The position numbers and the translations under genes are program-made. DNA of 64,000 nucleotides. Source: Histoplasma ohiense. Its lineage: Eukaryota; Ascomycota; Eurotiomycetes; Onygenales; Ajellomycetaceae. Location: contig JAEVHH010000006.1 of NCBI GenBank assembly GCA_017607445.1, positions 1,178,001-1,242,000 of the forward strand, written 5' to 3'. This document shows, one piece after another, positions 32,294 to 42,546 of the stretch; the stretch's first letter is position 1, and the number at the start of each line of letters is the position of its first letter. The notes below the pieces were generated by a model. That model saw nothing but the letters and a program-made list of their open reading frames with translations. It did not search any database and was not told where the DNA came from.

Positions 32294-34258
32294 TGCCAAG
32301 GTATGTTAAAACCCAACTTCTATCCGTATTTAGCAGATATTACATCGTATCTCCTTCTATTAAGTTTATTAATCACATTCTTCTTCTAGGGAGATAATCA
32401 CAATCCAGGCTGGCCAGTGCGGCAACAATGGTACGTCAGACAATTCAGAGCGAGCGGAAAACCCAGTGTTTTCCTATCCCATACATGAAAAGCTCTCTTT
32501 AGTCATTCCAGTGTTATATCAAGCGGCGTGGCCATACCCTGTTCAATTAGTCAGAGGTAAATGGTGCGAACATTAGATGTGGAAACTGATATGTCGTTTA
32601 GTTGGTAGTCAATTCTGGCAGCAGCTATGCCTCGAACATGGAATAAACAAAGATGGGAATTTAGCAGAGTTTGCGACTGAGGGAGGAGATCGGAAAGATG
32701 TCTTTTTCTACCAAGTTAGTTGCTCTGCTTGTTTGAAATGGATTGATTAAAATTGGAACGCGATTGCTTGCTGATAATTCGATCTCTTAAAATGGAAAAC
32801 AGAGTGACGATACACGATACATTCCTCGAGCTATATTACTTGACCTAGAGCCAAGGGTATGACCTACCTTGAGAAGCCAATGTCATCTCGTATGTGGTCC
32901 ATTTGCAACGGTTTGCTGATGACTTGGTTCCTATGCGCAATTCAGGTTCTGAATACCATCCAAACCGGCGCCTATCGCAACATATACAACCCTGAGAACT
33001 TTTTCATTGGTAGGCAGGGGATCGGTGCAGGGAATAATTGGGCTGCCGGATATGCCGCCGGTGAGATTGTTCAGGAAGAGGTTTTCGATATGATAGATCG
33101 GGAAGCAGATGGCAGTGATTCATTAGAGGTACATCGTTTTTGAACTTGCTCGTCTCTGCTGGTGTGAGTGGCTAACGGGAGTAACACAGGGATTTATGTT
33201 GCTTCATTCCATCGCAGGTGGAACCGGGTCCGGATTAGGGAGTTATATTCTCGAACGAATGAACGATCGATTCCCTAAAAAATTAATCCAGACCTACTCC
33301 GTGTTTCCTGACACACAGGCAGCCGATGTTGTTGTCAATCCCTATAACAGCCTGTTGGCCATGAGAAGATTGACACAAAATGCAGATTCAGTGGTATGTT
33401 AGGGTGAGTCCTCCCGCTAGATATTCATAATTATTCATGTTTCTTGCTTAGGTTGTCGTGGACAATGGTGCCCTTTCCCGAATTGCTGCAGACCGATTAC
33501 ATGTGCAAGAACCTTCATTTCAACAAACCAATCAATTGGTGAGTAAACTAGAGTAGTGTTATATTGTGCTATTATTGATAATTTGTAGGTTTCTACTGTT
33601 ATGTCCGCATCCACCACCACCCTTCGATATCCAGGGTACATGCATAACGACCTCGTCAGCATCCTGGCGAATCTCATACCAGATCCTCGCACCAGATTCC
33701 TCATCACGTCATACACGCCTTTTACCGGTGATAATGTCGAACAAGCAAAGACAGTCCGAAAAACCACCGTACTAGATGTTATGCGTCGACTCCTCCAACC
33801 TAAAAACCGCATGGTCTCAATCGTACCCAGTAAATCCAGCTGCTATATCAGCATATTCAATATCATTCAGGGTGAAGCAGCTCAGACGGATGTTGATAAA
33901 TCGATTCTCAGGATTCGTGAACGTCGCCTGGCCACATTTATCCCCTGGGGACCAGCTAGCATCCACGTCGCTGTTCCCAAACGCTCTCCATACCTGCCCA
34001 ATACTCATAGGGTAAGTGGATTAATGCTGGCAAACCACACGTCGGTGGCAACCCTCTTCAAGAGGATTGTTAGTCAGTACGATCGGCTACGCAAGCGCAA
34101 TGCGTTCTTGGAACAATATAAAAAAGGAAGCCCCATTCGCGGATGGATTGGGCGAGTTTGACGAAGCCAGGACTGTGGTTATGGATCTCATTGCGGAATA
34201 TGAATCTGCAGAAAAACCTGATTACGCAGGTGGCGGGACGGATATTGAGGAGAATTGA
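32294..34258 (+). CDS. TUBG: Gamma-tubulin, with one apparent +1 frameshift
   Basis: Eight exons: 32294-32301, 32390-32430, 32602-32714, 32803-32856, 32946-33128, 33190-33393, 33452-33538, 33589-34258. The product would be about 452 residues, normal for the family. Signatures: MPREIITIQAGQCGNN, LLDLEPR, the GTP-binding loop GGTGSGLGSY, and LANHTSVATLFKRI. It nucleates microtubules at spindle pole bodies in the gamma-tubulin complex. After EQYKK the frame is lost in a run of six A (34120-34125). With five A it continues as EAPFADGLGEFDEAR to the stop at 34256, matching the conserved tail. Gamma-tubulin is essential, so a base-call error is the likeliest cause. Confidence 0.92.
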
Positions 34259-35175
34259 TTAAAGCCTGCCAAGTGGCTTCTTTGCTTCTTTTCCTCCTGC
34301 CGCTTGTCTATTCTTGATTCTAATTTGTTTCCTTTGCCTGGCGCCAGGTTTTTGGAGTTGGTTCCTTAGGGCTGTTACATACTCTATCCGTGATAACCTG
34401 CATCTTAATTTCGTCCCCTTTTTGAATTTACCGTTTAGTTTAAAGGTAAAATGCCTCTGGCGATGGCTCGAGATCTCATTTTACTTAACTTTTTGTATTG
34501 CAATAGCAACAGAAGTATCCAAAGCTCACACTCAGCTGCCATTGATTCACAACCAGAGGCTTCGGGAACCAGCTCTGCTATGGAGGTCATTTCTCCCAAA
34601 TTTGATACATTTGCGACCAGGCAGAGGGTCGAAAACGCAGGACAACTCTCTCCTTTTTCTCTTTAAGGGTTATCTCGGACCTGGGCGTCAGCTTCTCTAC
34701 ATGCTCTTTCTAAAAGACAGGCTAAGAGTCCTTGTGAGCAAATTGCGTGTCCCACCCCGCTAGATAAAACAAGTATGACTTGTTCGAGTTGTCCATTCCA
34801 AATCACATAACACAGGGTCTGAATTGAGCTTGATCGTTTCGGATGATCCTTGATGTGCAGAACATAGGTATCATGCTTCTGAAGACTTTCTCGGCCACTT
34901 TGTACCACCACGCCAATATAGTATGAGACATTACCTGCTTGTGTTTGTTTTGTTTGTCTTAGAGGCTTTCATACTAGGGTCGGGACATCAACGTCACTGG
35001 TTTCTGGGATCAATCTGGAGAAGCGACTTCTCCTCTCATCGCATTACCATATATTGCCATATAACCACTTCCTGTTTTCCGCCATCATATACTCAAATAG
35101 TAACATCCGTAATCTAAATATTATAGTTATATTTACCACCCCACGGTCAGTGGTGAACCATCTCCATCGCACGCC
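34259..35175. other. Intergenic after gamma-tubulin; no confident gene
   Basis: A 34451-34666 open stretch and an intron-like segment (GTAAAATG...CTTAAC...GCAATAG, ending 34506) are present. The translation is not recognised and no upstream exon is convincing. Probably 3' UTR plus the promoter of the small gene at 35176. Confidence 0.4.
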
Positions 35176-35629
35176 ATGGCAGACCAAGGCTCCAGTAACA
35201 TTAGCGATCAGATAAAGAGCGCCACCCAACCAGGTAGGTGAAAAATTCACCAGATTCGAATGCCACCATATATTATCCATAAATCAATATAACAAGAAAA
35301 AAAATGGCCCGAAGAAGCGGCTCTTTCATGCAAAATCCAAATACACTCCTCTCCGGAGCTACATGGGTTAATGTAACTGTGCTTGATACAGGAGATTCCA
35401 AGACTACAACCCAACCGCTTTCCGAGACGGTGCAGCAGGGTGCTGAGACTGCGAAAAAGAGTGCCCACCCAGGGATGGAAACAACAAAGGATGCCGCAAC
35501 CAAGGCATCAGAAGCTGCCTTGGGAGCACTTGGTAGCGGTAAGCCCATCATCTTAATCCTTGTTGATGGGGACAACTGGCTAACGGGATCCGCTTTTGTT
35601 GTGCTCATGATGTAGGAGACAAAAAATAA
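35176..35629 (+). CDS. Small hydrophilic LEA-like stress protein (72 aa, three exons)
   Basis: Exons 35176-35233, 35392-35538 and 35616-35629, with GT-AG introns of 158 and 77 bp, give a 72-residue protein. It starts MADQGSSNISDQIKSATQ and ends ALGALGSGDKK. The middle is rich in Ala, Thr, Lys and Gln in an amphipathic 11-mer-like pattern (SETVQQGAETAKKSA, ETTKDAATKASEAA). This is the style of LEA group 3 and small conidiation or glucose-repressible proteins. Such proteins are induced by desiccation or starvation and are thought to protect membranes or proteins. The exact family is not certain. No paralogue is seen nearby. Confidence 0.7.
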
Positions 35630-36356
35630 TTGGACCTAGGGACGCTCCAAAGGATGCCACATGGTGTGGGTATGGATGGTTCAGTTCTAAGAAGCAGGAA
35701 TGATTTTCTTGTGTCCTTTTTGGGAGGGCCGCAGCTGGTGTATGCCGCCGTTCGCACCGCTCGAATAATTCAGTGTTCGAGACCAGCGTGGGAAAATAAG
35801 GCAGTAAGTAATATTTACTTTCGGTCTGCGATGCGGGTTTCAGAAAGCCATGCGCGAAGATGTGTCTTCTATTGCCTTATGTTGGGGTATCACAATTGAA
35901 TTGGGGTGACCCGAGATGTACCATGAATTTATAGTTATTAAGCTCGTAATTCCGTTGAACCGCATCCTTTCCTTCATATGTGAATATCTCCATCCGTTCG
36001 GCATATCCATCGCATTAATATCTCAGAAAAAGCGCTGGAGAATATGGCCTCGCAAAGCTAGCATTAGCAACTTCGTGAGCTTGGTTATAAGGGGTGAGGC
36101 CATAATCAGGCGAGGGAAGTGGTTGAATGCTGCGTCTTTCTCCTTTATTTTAAATGGTATATGAGGCAAGGGGCGACGCCGAATACATGTAATTCACACC
36201 TTTAAAAGGCTTGCGAGCGGGGTATCAAACATCAAAACAAGACTGCGTCTTGCATCTCCACGCGCCTGCCAGGAAGAAAGGAGATCTACTCCTCACGTTA
36301 TCTGCTCCGCCAACCTCCCAGAGCCAGATCCATGTCTTCTCACGTAATTATTCTTT
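35630..36356. other. Intergenic between convergent genes; nothing recognised
   Basis: Convergent 3' ends: the small LEA-like gene on the left and the Roadblock gene on the right. No reading frame is supported. Confidence 0.45.
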
Positions 36357-37194
36357 TCACCTACTAAACCCTCCCTTGCCACCAGACCCGCCAGAAGCAC
36401 TCAAGAGATCATGCACAACACAGAGCAAAAACTTCCGATCCGGAATAATTATAATTTCATGAATCTTCGTGCGCAACCGGAGGAGCTTCAACTCATCATC
36501 CTCTTCGCGTTCATGGCTTCCCTCGCTCTCTCTGCTATCATGCCTCGCATGTCCGTTGCTGGTCGCGCCGCCTCCCTGCCGCCGCCACAATTATTCCAGA
36601 TCCACCATAATCAGTCTCATTACCGCCGCCGCCGCCGCTCCTCTCACTTGGTGATTCTGATGGTAGTGGCTTCGATAACGACGCGCCCAGAGCGGAGGCG
36701 GAGGAAACAAATGCAAATATGTGTGCGGCTAGCGTTTCCGCTTGGCTGGGTTTGTAGGGTGCGGCTTGTGGTTGTGGTTGTAGCTGTTCCTGTTGCTCTT
36801 GTATTTGCTTTTGCGCAGCTTCTGCTCGTCTCTCATCTGTGCTCGTTGTCTCTGGGTGAGTCACTTGCTCGTCTGGAGTTTGGGAAGTGGGAGAAGTGGA
36901 ATCGGGTATCGACGCTGGCATTGGAGGTGAGGCTGGAGCTGGAGCTGGAGCTGGATCTGGAGCTTGACGGATGGGAGATGGACTTGAACGTGTGGCAAGG
37001 AGACCAGTTGTTCGTATTATAGATCCATCTTTCCGTGATAGGATGAGGGTGGATTGGACACCGGGCCGGGATGTGAGACTCGACAGATGGGCAGAAACAT
37101 GCCGCGGAAGTTGAGGGGACTACATACATAACTCTTTTGTTAGTTTCTACAAAATTGCTTTAATTCGCTCGTTTGAGATACTCACTGTTGCCAT
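36357..37194 (-). CDS. Roadblock/LC7-domain protein with long low-complexity insertion
   Basis: Three exons read on the minus strand: 37194-37186 (MAT), 37119-36648 and 36571-36357, giving 231 residues. The first intron (66 bp, GTGAGT) is clear. The second (about 76 bp, GTGAGA) is placed by frame and is less sure. The N-terminus has RPGVQSTLILSRKDGSIIRTTG and the C-terminus has DELKLLRLRTKIHEIIIIPDRKFLLCVVHD, together the halves of one Roadblock fold. A Pro/Gln/Ser-rich stretch of about 140 residues separates them (APAPAPASPP, QEQQEQLQPQPQ). Roadblock proteins are dynein light chains or Ragulator-type scaffolds; which one cannot be decided here. Confidence 0.82.
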
Positions 37195-37684
37195 TGGGAC
37201 TATTCCTAAGGAGCGAGGATGTTTTAAGTGGAAGGTTGAGAGGGAAATTTCGGGTAGTGGGCAAATAACACTGACAATACGTCCACTTCTAGTAAGAAAA
37301 ACGATTTTATAAATTAACCTAGAATGTTAACAAAGCTTAAGTTTAAGGAGTAGGTTCAGGAACATCTTTTCAATGCGCGAAATTGGTGCTTTTGCTGTGA
37401 TCTCAACACGCGCAGGGGAGATCCCGGACTTAGGTTTTGCCGGTGGCTCAAGAATTTTGACGAAGAATATTACAAGCTATGGCTCTTTGAAACAATATAT
37501 TGGTTCCCAACGGGTGAACTAATCTGCGTTGAATGATATCCATCTCTGATCTCACATATCCCAGAGCACGTAAAAACAGTCCTTTAAAGCATAAAGCTGG
37601 TTGCCCTTATATCTTGTCACGGATGGAGGAAGGGATATATGATAATACGGCCTAGAAGAAATCTAATCCCACCAGCGCCTCATT
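37195..37684. other. Divergent promoter region (Roadblock gene / IPI1)
   Basis: 490 bp between two divergent start codons. No frame or strong motif stands out. It must hold both promoters. Confidence 0.6.
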
Positions 37685-38912
37685 ATGGGTTCCAGTCAGA
37701 AAAAGAAGAACGAAAGGAAAAAGGACTTCCAGGTATTCAGCTACAGTGACCCAATTAGTTCCTGTTGAACGACAGCAATTGCTAACTCGTACACGAACAG
37801 AAAACGAAGTTGAAAGTTGGGAAAACAAAGCCAAAGCCTTCAAATTTTACAGACACCAGTTTCCGGTCCCAAGGTACATCTTCCCCGGCTCCGACAGGGC
37901 GAAATACAATCATTTAGTGTTTTCAACCAAGAAATGTTGTGCTTATGATAAATCTACAATGCACATTTTGTTGCAACTTTTGCTAATCGGGATCTTTTCA
38001 GCTATTGTTTTGAATCAGCAATCGCTGACAACATCCGCTCCATCGGCGTCATCTCAGTTCACTCATTATTTATCTCTTCTGAATTCAAAATCGGATTCCC
38101 AACGCAAGGACTCTCTTTCCTACTTGACGACGGCCATTGCTTCCCGCCCAGTCAACTCCCCTCTACCCCAACCAGTCAGTGTAATATTACCGTCTCTTGT
38201 ATCTCTGATCCTGGACGGTAGCAATGGGGTCCGCAATCAACTGATTAAGCTTCTGAAATCGTTCCCTGCGCCAGACATGGAAGGACATATCTCTCAACTT
38301 CTACCCTACGTCCGTGCGGGCATGACGCATCTTGCAGTTGATATCCGACTATCTTCTGTCGAAATCATTTCCTGGCTTGTAGCCATTGCGGGGCGCGAAG
38401 TAGTCTCATCACCCGGTGGGTGGATTAAAACAATCAATTGCTTCCTGTCCATTTTAGGGTGGCATACAGAAGAATCAGTGAAGTGGTCGTCGAATAGAGC
38501 CTCATTCGGAAAGACTGGTAGTGATGGGAAGCCGATGGTTCGAACGCTGCAAGCTCTGGCGGAATTCCTAAGAGCAGGCATTGGCGCTGCTGAGGACGAA
38601 TCTGAGCTTGTGGGGGCGAAAGTAATGGGTGACAAGGAGTGGAACTTTCCCCTTACCCAGACAAGCCATCATATTTTGCCAACTAAGTCTGCACCGTTTG
38701 CTTACCTCAATTTATTCGGACAGCCAAAAAATGAGGAGGGTGAGATGTATGAAACCAGGGAAGATAGGTTCAGAATTTTCACTGACAGATTTCTACCTGT
38801 TATAGATCGTGGAATAAACATGGCAAGACAAGAAGGTGGAGAGATCGGTCGTGCATCCGCAGGTGTAAAGAAAATTCTGAATGAAGCTCTGGCGCTCAAT
38901 TCCGACCCTTGA
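37685..38912 (+). CDS. IPI1: Ipi1, Rix1-complex pre-60S ribosome assembly factor
   Basis: Exons 37685-37732, 37801-37873 and 38002-38912 give 343 residues (yeast Ipi1 has 334). The N-terminus MGSSQKKKNERKKDFQ followed by KTKLKVGKTKPKPSNFTDTSF and VLNQQSL is the family hallmark. A HEAT-like Ipi1 domain follows (LLNSKSDSQRKDSLSYLT, DGSNGVRNQLIKLLKSF, YVRAGMTHLAVDIRLSSVEIISWL). Ipi1 joins Rix1 and Ipi3 in the nucleus for ITS2 processing and 60S maturation. Introns have GCTAAC and TGCTAAT branch sites. The same reading frame stays open upstream of exon 3 by chance, but that peptide lacks family similarity. Confidence 0.94.
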
Positions 38913-39342
38913 CATAACTTCTTGCCCTTATCAAGGTTGTCGCTGGAAAAAGTCGGATTGTTCGGGCAATAAAAATGGTCAGCCACATGATGATATACGT
39001 TATGGGCTGAATAGCCGTCATGTCATCAAAATGCATGCCTCCCTCCAGGCTTCATCTCCAGGCTACTAGGACAAAGAGCTCAGTTACCACCAGCGCCAGT
39101 TGACCCAATCCAATTCCTCCAACATTATCATATCACATGGATAATTGATGGCAACTCAAAACTCCAACTTCGAACCATTCGAAGATTATGATGACAGTTG
39201 CTGGAAAGCTCAACAAACACTGAATTTGCGTTCATTCGTTCGAACTCTAATCGTTTCAGGGGAGGACAATCCTTTTCAAATTGCTACTGTACATGCCCAC
39301 AAAGACTTACTCCAGAACAAAATCTACCACTTTCACCTCCAA
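38913..39342. other. Intergenic, no gene seen
   Basis: Separates IPI1 from the small disrupted gene. A frame continuous with the next gene is open from 39145, but the first Met that begins the conserved protein is at 39343. Confidence 0.45.
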
Positions 39343-39748
39343 ATGTCTTACATTGTCTACCTCATCACGTCCAACGGCATGCCACGCAATCATCATGCCC
39401 TCTTTGTAGAAACGAGTTCTGTCACAGGCTCCGACCATATTTTTCAAGTTACCGGTAAAACCAGGCCATTCACCCGACCAGCAACCCACTTTCCATGGCA
39501 AGACGTTCCTTGGAGCTGTGCAAAGGGATTATAAGAAATCGTTCAAGAATAGTTGCTTGGGTATTCAGCCACCGAAGAAGCAATTTAATGGGCTGCGGCG
39601 GTGGTATTTGGACGAGCCAATTCGTCGGTGCCAGGAGTGGACTGCAGAGGCAATCCAGGCTTTGACTAGTGCAGGCGTCCTTGTGGTTGAAGAAATACTA
39701 CTATCGACTGTTCGTGACGACGAGAGAGTAGTCTTAACAATATCGTAA
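39343..39748 (+). pseudogene. Conserved small fungal protein of unknown function, disrupted
   Basis: The first part (MSYIVYLITSNGMPRNHHALFVE ... DHIFQVTG, 39343-39456) and the second part (KTFLGAVQRDYKKSF, IQPPKKQFNGLRRWY, RRCQEWTAEAIQALT, ending at 39748) look like one conserved fungal family. They lie in different frames. Nothing between them makes a plausible intron: the available GTAAAA...CAAG piece is 48 bp and gives the wrong phase. The short segment that should follow FQVTG also seems missing. This is either a pseudogene from a small deletion or a sequence error. No function is known to me for the family. Confidence 0.6.
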
Positions 39749-41658
39749 CACCATTGGACACTAATCAAATCTTGATAAGGCGGGTTGGGAGTTGATAAGA
39801 AAGTGTGCACCTTGTGGGGTCAATTTCCACTGATATGTACATGTACATGTACATCCATCTTCTTGGTCTGTCACGAAAGAACTCTCCTATGATTTCACAG
39901 GTCGGTATATAATAAAGCCAGTGCCCCTAGCCAGCCCGCAAAAGTGTGGGACAGAATTTTCGAGCTCTGATATTGAAAGTATCATTTCTATTCCAGCATA
40001 TGCAAGTACTTTGCTCACGTCTTTACGACTCATTAGTGCAGGCAACCCGCCGCTGTGACGTTTTAGCCACATGATGGATTGCAGCTAATGTTGCGTCAAA
40101 GAAGCACAAGGCAGACCATAATTCGTGTATGCCAAGATGGTTTGCCATTTGTCGGTGCCAGCTGAACTTCTGCTTGCTCTATAAGGCCGTTCGCTTTGTT
40201 TACCAACAATTGTATTGGTGTGCTTCCCCAATATCCAGTAGACCCAAGTCCTTGTGCTCCTGAAAGCATGGCTGGCATTGAGGAGTTTCTGCCCAAATTG
40301 GGCTTGCCCTGTCGAAAGCTTTCGTCAAACAAATCGACCAAAGTTAAGGACGCTCCTAGTGTCAATACGAGCATTGAAAACAAAATCGAACTACAGCCGA
40401 AAGGCTACAGGATATAGGCAAGCTTGTCGAGAAAACGCTATAACGAACGCAGTCAGCTCAGAGGGTATCTAGAGTGCAATCCGAGCTTGATATGCGCATT
40501 CCCCCAGTCAAGTTCAGAAAAGGAAAATCGACATATCTTCATTTACGAAATGTAAGTGGCCGTTTGTCAAGTTCAAACTGAAGGTATCAAGGGCAGAGTT
40601 ACAGAGAATAACAACAACTCTGTCACTCCTTAGGGTAAGAATTATAAAATCAAGACCCGGAGCAGTACCAAGAACAGGAGATTGAAGCCTTGAACGAAAC
40701 TGCCCTCGTGCCGTCGACACTGAACTGGCTGACAAGATATCAACGCAATGAGCTCTACCCCGGCTGTTAGCAACGGTCCCAACAAGGCTGCATGCCAACA
40801 ACAGCAGTGTCCACCTATGCTCCCCTCCCGTCCACACTCCCCTTGACCTAGGCCCCTCTGGATATATCCTCTTCCACCCGATCCTGTGAAGCAACTATGC
40901 AGAAACGAAGATGGATAAACCAAACGAAGAGAATGAGGAACGCAGACGGCGTTCAATTCACCGCAGCCACCTTCAAGGTCGCAGCTACGCTGTTCCCACT
41001 AATAATACTAACCGTGGCCAACGGCGCCTGATAGCCGCGTTAATCCCCGACCCTTGAACCCTGCGACAGTCTCCCTGCCGCAGCTGACTTCACGTGAATT
41101 GTATGTGTCTTGTGGTTTTATTGGCCATACTCCACCCATTGGAGCCTTATCCTCTGCTGCAAGTAGCGGCGGTGAAATTGACCATTTATGGATTAGAGAT
41201 ATACGGGCGAAGAGTCAAGGATGATAGTTAACACAACGCGAACGGGTTATTTAAGTGACTCTTCCGTTTGCTGATCTCTGTGGGCATGTGGTATTTATGG
41301 AAGCATGGAAATTGGTTCCAGCCTGATTTTCTCTCAACGGATATTCTGTCTTTATCTAATGCATCATTGTGAATATTCATTCAATACGGCTTGTGGTTCC
41401 CCTCTCTCATTTCGTCAAAAAGATCAGCAATGCTCAAGCGTTTATGCCCTCTCACCGGCATAGCCGGCATAGTACTACCATCAGTAAGTCTGGCTCCAGA
41501 GGCCGAATATTCATAACCTCTCAATAAATATATGTATCAAAAGCGTATCAAAGGTTTTGTCGCCACCTCATCACCCTTGCCAAGAAGATGACTCCACCGA
41601 TTCCGTTACCAAGATGGGCACATCCGGCAGTGGACTATGTCTAAGTAGAGTCCCCCTT
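39749..41658. other. Long gene-poor interval
   Basis: 1.9 kb without a supported gene. Open stretches on both strands at 40096-40417 and 40514-40956 are unrecognised. A TGTACATGTACATGTACAT repeat is at about 39834-39852. A short frame at 41430 (MLKRLCPLTGIAGIVLPS) ends at a GTAAGT donor and could be a first exon, but no continuation is convincing. Confidence 0.4.
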
Positions 41659-42546
41659 TTACTCCCCAGGCAATCTAACATCAGTCCACCCTCTATTCCC
41701 ACTCTTTCCATCCCGCCTCACCAACTTCCAAGTTTCAGGATCCAACCACCCGATCCGTGCGCGGTCTCCAAAGCCCCCAACCCAGAATGCCTCTTCCACA
41801 ACCAACTTCGCCCAATAACCGCTGTGCACAGCATTGTCGTGATCAGGCAGCCAGAACTTAGCATCGGGGTGAGCATCCAGAAAGCACCTCTCAACCGCGA
41901 CGCGGGTGGCATCCGACAAATGCTCCAATGGAACAAGGGAGCCCAGGAGGGACAAGCGAGGCAACTCAGCCCCGCCCACAACGCCATCGCGCCCAACACC
42001 AAAGACACCAGTTCTCCCATCAGCCTGCCGATGCCACCAGTCAACGGACAGTGAGATATTGGAGCCAGCCTTCGTGTTGCGGAATGTGGTGCCGATATTC
42101 AGTGCGAGGATCAGCGGGTTTCCCGGCCCGAGGAGGGTTTCCAGTTCGCTCGATGGCTCGTTTGCGCAATCCGCGATGTAATCCGGGAGGCCTATGGGGA
42201 CTCCCGATAGCGAAGACCTGTGCACGGACAAGCTAGGGGGGTAAACGGTTGATAGGACGCCAGTAGTTGAAAGGGCAAGAAGACGACGCGCGAGGAGGTG
42301 GGTGGTGTCCCAGCTCGGGAAGGTATATTCCGGCTTGTTGATAGGATCATCCTCGTTGCCGAGGCTGGCAGTATGTGAGCGTCCTGTGGCTACTTCTTGA
42401 AGATTGGGGGGTTCTGCTTTCTCGTTTGGAGTAATTGGGAATTGGGATGCTCTACCAATAGCGTCGAACCCGGTCGATGGGGGAAGCGTTGCGGCGAGAG
42501 AAAAAAGGAGGAGCTTCATGAACGCGAGGATATTCAGCGACCACAT
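41659..42546 (-). CDS. Secreted CREG-like / pyridoxamine-phosphate-oxidase-fold protein
   Basis: A single minus-strand exon encodes 295 residues. The N-terminus has a signal peptide (MKLLLFSLAATLPPSTGFD, whether starting at Met1 or at Met10, position 42519). The split-barrel FMN-binding-like domain is recognised from ARRLLALSTTGVLSTVYP, GVPIGLPDYIADC, PLILALNIGTTFRNTKAGSNISLSVDWW and RCFLDAHPDAKFWLPDHD. Fungal homologues of CREG1 have this layout, usually without proven flavin binding. It is expected to enter the secretory pathway. No catalytic activity can be read from the sequence. Confidence 0.85.
   Translation of the reverse strand: MWSLNILAFMKLLLFSLAATLPPSTGFDAIGRASQFPITPNEKAEPPNLQEVATGRSHTASLGNEDDPINKPEYTFPSWDTTHLLARRLLALSTTGVLSTVYPPSLSVHRSSLSGVPIGLPDYIADCANEPSSELETLLGPGNPLILALNIGTTFRNTKAGSNISLSVDWWHRQADGRTGVFGVGRDGVVGGAELPRLSLLGSLVPLEHLSDATRVAVERCFLDAHPDAKFWLPDHDNAVHSGYWAKLVVEEAFWVGGFGDRARIGWLDPETWKLVRRDGKSGNRGWTDVRLPGE

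Noticed and set aside
36411..37022. 203-residue plus-strand frame with Val/Leu/Glu repeats
   Set aside because: It is antisense to the Roadblock gene; the repeats are the reverse of the Ala-Pro tract.
37746..38001. Long N-terminal extension of the Ipi1 open frame
   Set aside because: Exons 1 and 2 read in other frames with the conserved MGSSQKKK and KTKLKVGKTKPKP parts; the continuous frame here is intronic chance.
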